Origin: CAZQHK01 sp964593455
Lineage (GTDB): Bacteria; Muiribacteriota; CAYSPT01
Direction of reading: 5' to 3'
DNA: 38,539 bases
Assembly: GCA_964593455.1 (NCBI GenBank)
Contig: CAZQHK010000040.1
Span: forward strand, 1-38,539
In this document: piece by piece, positions 34,271 through 38,539 of the stretch
Layout of the letters: each line of letters begins with the position of its first letter
Position numbering within the stretch: position 1 is the first letter of the stretch
Program-made: the position numbers and the translations under genes
Notes under the pieces: generated by a model
What the model was told of the DNA's origin: nothing
The model's database searches: none
The model's input: only the letters and a program-made list of their open reading frames with translations

Positions 34271-35354
34271 CCGGCGGGTAGTGAAGCATTTTCTTAATCG
34301 AATTGAAGGACTGTCATGCGGCCGGTGCGTGAGGGTCATGGAAGTGTGTGGAACGCACACCATGGCATTTAGCCGGAGCGGGGTACGGAGTATGGTTCAC
34401 GACAGCGTTGATCTACTCTCCGGTCCCGGCTGTCCGGTCTGCGTCACCAGCCAGGCCGACTGCGACGCTGTGATAGACCTGGCTGCCCGCGAAGACGTTA
34501 TCGTGGCGACCTTCGGCGACATGATCAGAGTGCCGGGAAGCCGTGGCAGCCTGGCTGAAGCGAGAGCTCTGGGCGGCAGGGTGCAGGTCGTCTACTCTCC
34601 CATGGATGCCCTGGAGCTGGCGGTTCGTCATCCCCAACGAACGGTGGTTTTTGTGGGAGTTGGTTTTGAGACGACGGCGCCTGGCATCGCCGCAACCATC
34701 AAAACCGCGGCCGAGTGCGGGATTAAAAATTTCCTGGTTTACATGGCCTTGAAACGGATCAAGCCGGCCATGGAATTACTGGCAGCTTTGCCGCACCTGT
34801 CCGTTGATGCTTTTCTCTGTCCCGGCCACGTCAGCGTCATAACCGGTGTGGAACCTTATCTTGCCCTGGCTTCCGAGTTCAAACGGCCTTGTGTCATTAC
34901 CGGATTCGAGCCGACCGATCTGGTGGAAGGTCTATCCATGATCCTGGCACAGATCAGTGAGGGACGTTCGGAAGTAGAGATTCAGTACCGGCGGGCGGTT
35001 AAACCCGAAGGCAACCCGGCTGCTCTCAGTCTCCTGGACGAGGTTTTTGTTCCGGTAGACGCGGTATGGCGTGGTGTCGGTTCCATCGGGGAATCGGGAT
35101 ATGCGCTCAGTGAGCGGTATCGATCCATGGATGCAGTGGAAAAGATGGACATCGAGATCGGCTCGGTAGAAGAACCGCCGGGGTGCCGTTGCGGGGAGGT
35201 GCTGACGGGTGCGGTACGTCCGGCTGACTGTCCACAGTTCGGAATGGCTTGCACGCCAATGCAACCGATAGGTCCGTGCATGGTATCTTCCGAGGGATCA
35301 TGCGCCGCTTATTTTCTGTACGGTGAGGAAAGGATCTCGGTGGACCGGCCATGA
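34245..35354 (+). CDS. hypD: [NiFe]-hydrogenase maturation iron-sulphur scaffold HypD
   Basis: 369 residues. HypD holds a [4Fe-4S] cluster and, with HypC, assembles the Fe(CN)2CO group. Characteristic motifs are VCGTHTMAF, GPGCPVCVTS, GFETTAPG, GFEPTDLVEG and the C-terminal Cys-rich region (CRCGEVLTG, PADCPQFGMACTP, GPCMVSSEGSCAAYF). The start is taken as the TTG at 34245, because ggagggag (34233-34240) is just upstream and the product then begins at the usual point; the reading from 34173 lies entirely in hypC coding sequence. Its stop overlaps the hypE ATG. Confidence 0.96.
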   Translation: MKLLNGFRDRRVVKHFLNRIEGLSCGRCVRVMEVCGTHTMAFSRSGVRSMVHDSVDLLSGPGCPVCVTSQADCDAVIDLAAREDVIVATFGDMIRVPGSRGSLAEARALGGRVQVVYSPMDALELAVRHPQRTVVFVGVGFETTAPGIAATIKTAAECGIKNFLVYMALKRIKPAMELLAALPHLSVDAFLCPGHVSVITGVEPYLALASEFKRPCVITGFEPTDLVEGLSMILAQISEGRSEVEIQYRRAVKPEGNPAALSLLDEVFVPVDAVWRGVGSIGESGYALSERYRSMDAVEKMDIEIGSVEEPPGCRCGEVLTGAVRPADCPQFGMACTPMQPIGPCMVSSEGSCAAYFLYGEERISVDRP

Positions 35355-36376
35355 ACATTATTACTATGGCTCACGGGAGCGGCGGAAGTCTTACGGGGAA
35401 ACTGATAAAAGATATCGCCTTGAAACATTTCAAACACCCGACGCTCCAGGAACTTCGAGACCAGGCTCTGGTGGACATGCCCACTGGCAGAATCGGGTTT
35501 ACAACCGATTCATACGTTATCAGGCCGCTCTTTTTCCCGGGGGGAAATATCGGTAAGCTGTCGGTTTGCGGTACCGTAAACGATTTGGCTGTAGGCGGTG
35601 TTGTTCCCTATTTCATAACTCTGGCTGCGGTCCTTGAGGAAGGGCTTCCTATTGACGATCTCGACCGTGTCGTCGGGTCCGCTGCCGCCGCTGCCGAGGA
35701 AGCCGGCGTGAGTATTGTGGCCGGGGACACCAAGGTGGTGGAACGGGGTCGCGGTGACGGCATATATCTTACCACCGCCGGTATAGGAAACCTTCCCGCC
35801 GGCCGCGAACTGGGGCCGGGATCTGCCCGACCCGGGGACTATGTGATGGTCAACGGATATCTGGGAGATCATTCCGTGGCGATACTGGCTGCCAGGGGAG
35901 ATCTTGGGATCAAGGTAAATGTCATCAGCGATTGCGCGCCGCTCAATTCGCTGGTGGAAACCATGCTGGAAGTGGTAACTGAGCGGGGAGATTGTCCCGT
36001 ACCGGTCAGGTGTATGCGGGACTTGACCAGGGGGGGGCTGTCCACCACGCTCTGTGAGCTGGTCTCCGGGCAGGATTATGGCCTTGAAATTGAGGAAAGC
36101 AAGCTCCCGGTCCGGGAGGCTGTTGCCGGGGTGTGCGAGATACTTGGACTCGATCCTCTCTACCTGGCAAACGAGGGAAAACTGGTGGCTTTCGTGGCCC
36201 CGGATGAAGCGGAGATCGTACTTGAAAAGGCGCGATCGCACCGGTACGGCCGCGAGGCGGCGATAATCGGCCGGGTGGTTGAAGATCATCCGGGACGGGT
36301 ACGGCTTCTTACCCGCTCAGGCGGCCGGCGGGAGCTGGCACCTTTGACCGGTAGTCATCTGCCGCGTATATGTTAG
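35351..36376 (+). CDS. hypE: [NiFe]-hydrogenase maturation protein HypE
   Basis: 341 residues, PurM-like. HypE takes the carbamoyl group from HypF on its C-terminal Cys and dehydrates it with ATP to a thiocyanate. The protein starts with the ATP-site motif AHGSGGSLTGKLI and contains TTDSYVI, GTVNDLAVGG and DLTRGGLSTTL; it ends exactly in PRIC, with the acceptor Cys341 as the last residue. The ATG overlaps the hypD stop by four bases. The stop codon TAG is the first three bases of a 182-bp inverted repeat (36374-36555), which could end or stabilise the operon transcript. Confidence 0.97.
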   Translation: MNIITMAHGSGGSLTGKLIKDIALKHFKHPTLQELRDQALVDMPTGRIGFTTDSYVIRPLFFPGGNIGKLSVCGTVNDLAVGGVVPYFITLAAVLEEGLPIDDLDRVVGSAAAAAEEAGVSIVAGDTKVVERGRGDGIYLTTAGIGNLPAGRELGPGSARPGDYVMVNGYLGDHSVAILAARGDLGIKVNVISDCAPLNSLVETMLEVVTERGDCPVPVRCMRDLTRGGLSTTLCELVSGQDYGLEIEESKLPVREAVAGVCEILGLDPLYLANEGKLVAFVAPDEAEIVLEKARSHRYGREAAIIGRVVEDHPGRVRLLTRSGGRRELAPLTGSHLPRIC

Positions 36377-36555
36377 CCCGGGAAATGCAGTGGTTTTCTA
36401 CTACGACTCGAAAACAGCCACAGCTACTTCGTTACGCTCGGTTGCCTGTCCTCGACGTATCGCAGAGGATACGCCTGCGGAAGGCTCGGTCGCGTGCCTT
36501 GTATCTGAGGCTGTTTTCGTCGTCTCGTAACGAAAACCACTGCATTTCCGGGCTA
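36374..36555. repeat. 182-bp inverted repeat (long hairpin) between hypE and the deacylase gene
   Basis: The left arm (tagcccgggaaatgcagtgg...gaaaacagcc, 36374-36418) matches the reverse complement of the right arm (ending aaaaccactgcatttccggg, then cta, at 36555) with about 50 paired positions and few differences. A nested hairpin, cgtatc/gatacg (36460-36477 region), marks the centre. The right end overlaps a perfect 14-bp palindrome, ccgggctagcccgg (36549-36562). There is no coding sense inside. It may be a miniature inverted-repeat element or a structured RNA. Confidence 0.85.
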
Positions 36556-36578
36556 GCCCGGAAAGTGTAGCGTAGCTG

Positions 36579-38198
36579 ATGTTCTTTGATCTGCTGATAC
36601 GGAACGGACTGATTGTGGACGGTACCGGGAAAACCGCGTACCGGGCGGACCTGGCTGTTAACAGTAAGAAGATAGCGGACATAGGCGACCTGGCTCAAGC
36701 CCGGGCTCGCGTTGTTATTCCGGCCGAGGGGCTGGTGGTGGCGCCGGGATTTATCGATGCTCACAGCCATTCGGACCGCCGGCTGCTCGTGTATCCCCAG
36801 GCGGAAAGCAACCTGGTCCAGGGAATTACCACGGTAATGGCCGGTCAGTGCGGATGCAGCGCAGCTCCCATCGATCCCGGAAAACGGCAGCAACTGGAAG
36901 AACGGTACCGCTTATCGCTGCCGCCGGAAGCGGAATACCGGATCACCTGGACGGGATTCGGAGAGTATCTCGATCATGCCGAAGGAGTAAAACTGGGAGT
37001 TAACCTGGCTTGCCTGGCGGGTCACGGCGCGATCAGGGCGGTGGTCATGGGTGATGAGGACCGCGCCCCCGGCCCACTCGACCTGAAAAAAATGAAACAG
37101 CATACCGCGGAATCGATGGAAGCCGGTGCTTTTGGTCTCTCGTCCGGCCTTATATATCCTCCCGGTATGTTTTCTTCCACCGAAGAACTTATCGCCTTGG
37201 CTCAAGTGGCCGCTCGGTATGAACGTATTTACACGTCCCATATCCGTGGGGAAGGAGACACTGTTCTGGAGGCGGTAGACGAGGCGATTTCCATCGGTCG
37301 GCGGGCAAAACTCCCCGTGCACATCTCTCACCACAAGGTATCCGGACGGAAAAACTGGGGCCGGAGCCGTGAGACACTGGCGCTTATGCAGGGAGCTTGC
37401 GAGCAAGGGATCGATATCACTCTTGATCAATACCCTTATTTGGCGGGAGCAACTCCCCTCTCGACGCTGCTGCCGCCGTGGGCCCACGAAGGTGGAACAG
37501 AACGACTTCTGAAGCGGTTGCGGGACGACTCTGCTAAGAAGCGTCTTCGCCGGGATATGAAGCGAGGGCTCCCCGGGTGGGAAAACTTCGCCCGTGATCT
37601 GGGCTGGGAAAACATCGTGGTTTCCTTCGTCCGCTCCGACGGGAACAAGCAGGCGGAGGGACATTCCATCCCGGATATCAAGTCTATGCGAAATGAACCC
37701 GATGAATTCACCACCCTCTTTAATCTCCTGGTGGAAGAAGAAGATACTCCCGGGATGATAATTTTCTCCATGTGCGAAGATGACGTTCGCCGTATCATGC
37801 GCCACCCGTTGCAGATGGTGGGAACCGATGCCTCGAGCATTGCTTCCGGCGGTCCGTTTGCCTGCGGCAAACCGCACCCCCGCCATTTCGGCACCTGCCC
37901 GAAAGTGCTGGGACGTTACGTGCGGGAGTACGGGGTACTGACCCTGGAAGAGGCGGTGAAGAAAATGACGTCTCTCCCGGCTGACTGCTACGGTATTCGC
38001 GACCGGGGAGTTATCCGAACGGGAATGTGTGCCGACCTGACCGTCTTTAATCCGGAAACCGTTATCGACAAGGCTACCTACCGTGATCCCCACCGGTTGC
38101 CCGATGGAATCGAGTACGTATTTGTCAACGGAATTGCGGCGGTGAAACAAGGTGTTTGTACCGGCAATTTAGCCGGTAAGGTCTTGAGGAAAAGCTAA
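36579..38198 (+). CDS. N-acyl-D-amino-acid deacylase (D-aminoacylase, amidohydrolase family)
   Basis: 539 residues, the typical length. The enzyme hydrolyses N-acyl-D-amino acids to D-amino acids in the cytoplasm. Motifs: the N-terminal beta-strand LIRNGLIVDGTGK, metal ligands H62 and H64 in DAHSHSD, Cys in GQCGCS, GLSSGLIYPPG, SHIRGEG, VHISHHKVSG, DQYPYLAGATPL, the catalytic Asp in VGTDASS, and HPRHFGTCPKVLGRYVRE near the end. No signal peptide. The start has only a weak ribosome-binding site (ggaaag, about 15 bases away), and the gene lies just after the 182-bp inverted repeat, so its expression may depend on read-through from hyp or an unseen promoter. Confidence 0.93.
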   Translation: MFFDLLIRNGLIVDGTGKTAYRADLAVNSKKIADIGDLAQARARVVIPAEGLVVAPGFIDAHSHSDRRLLVYPQAESNLVQGITTVMAGQCGCSAAPIDPGKRQQLEERYRLSLPPEAEYRITWTGFGEYLDHAEGVKLGVNLACLAGHGAIRAVVMGDEDRAPGPLDLKKMKQHTAESMEAGAFGLSSGLIYPPGMFSSTEELIALAQVAARYERIYTSHIRGEGDTVLEAVDEAISIGRRAKLPVHISHHKVSGRKNWGRSRETLALMQGACEQGIDITLDQYPYLAGATPLSTLLPPWAHEGGTERLLKRLRDDSAKKRLRRDMKRGLPGWENFARDLGWENIVVSFVRSDGNKQAEGHSIPDIKSMRNEPDEFTTLFNLLVEEEDTPGMIIFSMCEDDVRRIMRHPLQMVGTDASSIASGGPFACGKPHPRHFGTCPKVLGRYVREYGVLTLEEAVKKMTSLPADCYGIRDRGVIRTGMCADLTVFNPETVIDKATYRDPHRLPDGIEYVFVNGIAAVKQGVCTGNLAGKVLRKS

Positions 38199-38539
38199 AA
38201 AATGTCATTGTAGTTGGCTCTGTCACTATAAAGTGTTGTTATTTTCTTCCTTCTTTCAATACTGAGGGTTGGAGGGGCGGTTACATGAAGGGCAATAAAT
38301 CCAATATCCTTCCATTGTCGCCTCAAATACTGGAAAACAAGATCACATGGAATTCCATCCATTGGCTTACAAACTATCTCGGGGTGGAGGTAGTTGCTTG
38401 ATGGTCAAGTAAACTGCATTCCCCTTCTAATACTGGATTCTTTGATCCGGACTGTCAAGTCCAACACTTAGGGATGACAGAGCCTTGTAGTTTGTTGATA
38501 CTATTTTATATGGATTAACGCCTCCATTGTTGTCAGCTC
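38199..38539. other. End of window, no certain gene
   Basis: The stretch contains a 38-codon ORF (38285-38401) with a plausible ribosome-binding site and otherwise AT-rich sequence. No repeat-family copy or clear terminator after the deacylase gene was found. Confidence 0.5.
38285..38401 (+). CDS. Doubtful small ORF, 38 residues
   Basis: ATG at 38285 preceded by ggaggggcgg (38271-38280); encodes MKGNKSNILPLSPQ and ends YLGVEVVA. No signal peptide or known motif. It could be a real small gene, or the start of a gene broken by an early stop. Mostly unsupported beyond the ribosome-binding site. Confidence 0.25.
   Translation: MKGNKSNILPLSPQILENKITWNSIHWLTNYLGVEVVA

Noticed and set aside
36912..38150. 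412-codon ORF on the minus strand
   Set aside because: Entirely antisense to the deacylase gene, whose motifs are conserved on the plus strand.
1..38539. tRNA or rRNA genes
   Set aside because: No cloverleaf with the conserved T-loop and no rRNA-like sequence were noticed in intergenic DNA, though a scan by eye is not exhaustive.

Overview
The window is a stretch of chromosome from a Gram-negative-type (diderm), probably anaerobic and uncultivated bacterium. Evidence for two membranes is an outer-membrane beta-barrel protein with an export signal (2064-4016), a lipoprotein and many secreted proteins. Evidence for hydrogen metabolism is a hypF-hypC-hypD-hypE set for [NiFe]-hydrogenase maturation. 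I cannot name the phylum from sequence alone. No rRNA, tRNA, CRISPR array, replication origin or intact transposase was seen.

Layout. 1-2063: a mosaic of intergenic repeats bracketing one minus-strand secreted protein of unknown function, with a clear terminator. 2064-6428: an outer-membrane barrel with a copper-amine-oxidase-N-like domain, a small STAS protein on the opposite strand, and a HEAT/STAS/PilZ-like multidomain protein. 6475-13574: one promoter and five closely packed genes: a HEAT-TM-OB-fold protein, three proteins whose shape recalls minor pseudopilins (GspI/J/K or PilV/W/X), the third ending in four dockerin-type calcium loops, and a 962-residue secreted protein. This is the best candidate for an undescribed system: a surface appendage or secretion-tip complex next to a PilZ-type regulator. 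13593-14659: two overlapping paralogous secreted proteins on the minus strand. 14735-21584: a minus-strand oligopeptide ABC transporter (oppBCDF, then an orphan response regulator, then oppA), with separate promoters for oppB and oppA. 21902-24663: a protein with two cyclic-nucleotide-binding domains, then, on the minus strand, an HD phosphohydrolase and an M19 dipeptidase whose N-terminus needs a frameshift or a non-standard start. 24664-25684: a 1-kb gene-free region built from a 341-bp direct duplication. 25685-31511: a Bax-inhibitor-1/YccA membrane protein, a metallo-beta-lactamase-fold hydrolase, a membrane-anchored SGNH/TPR protein and, convergent and overlapping it, a peptidase-MA-like membrane protease. 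31660-36376: hypF, hypC, hypD, hypE. 36374-36555: a 182-bp inverted repeat. 36579-38198: an N-acyl-D-amino-acid deacylase. 38199-38539: one doubtful small ORF.

How the genes may work together. Opp uptake, the M19 dipeptidase (a family often able to hydrolyse peptides with a C-terminal D-residue) and the D-aminoacylase are consistent with peptide and D-amino-acid scavenging, perhaps from peptidoglycan. The hyp genes imply a [NiFe]-hydrogenase elsewhere, with hypA and hypB also elsewhere. STAS, PilZ-like, cNMP-binding, HD and receiver domains make this a signalling-rich neighbourhood.
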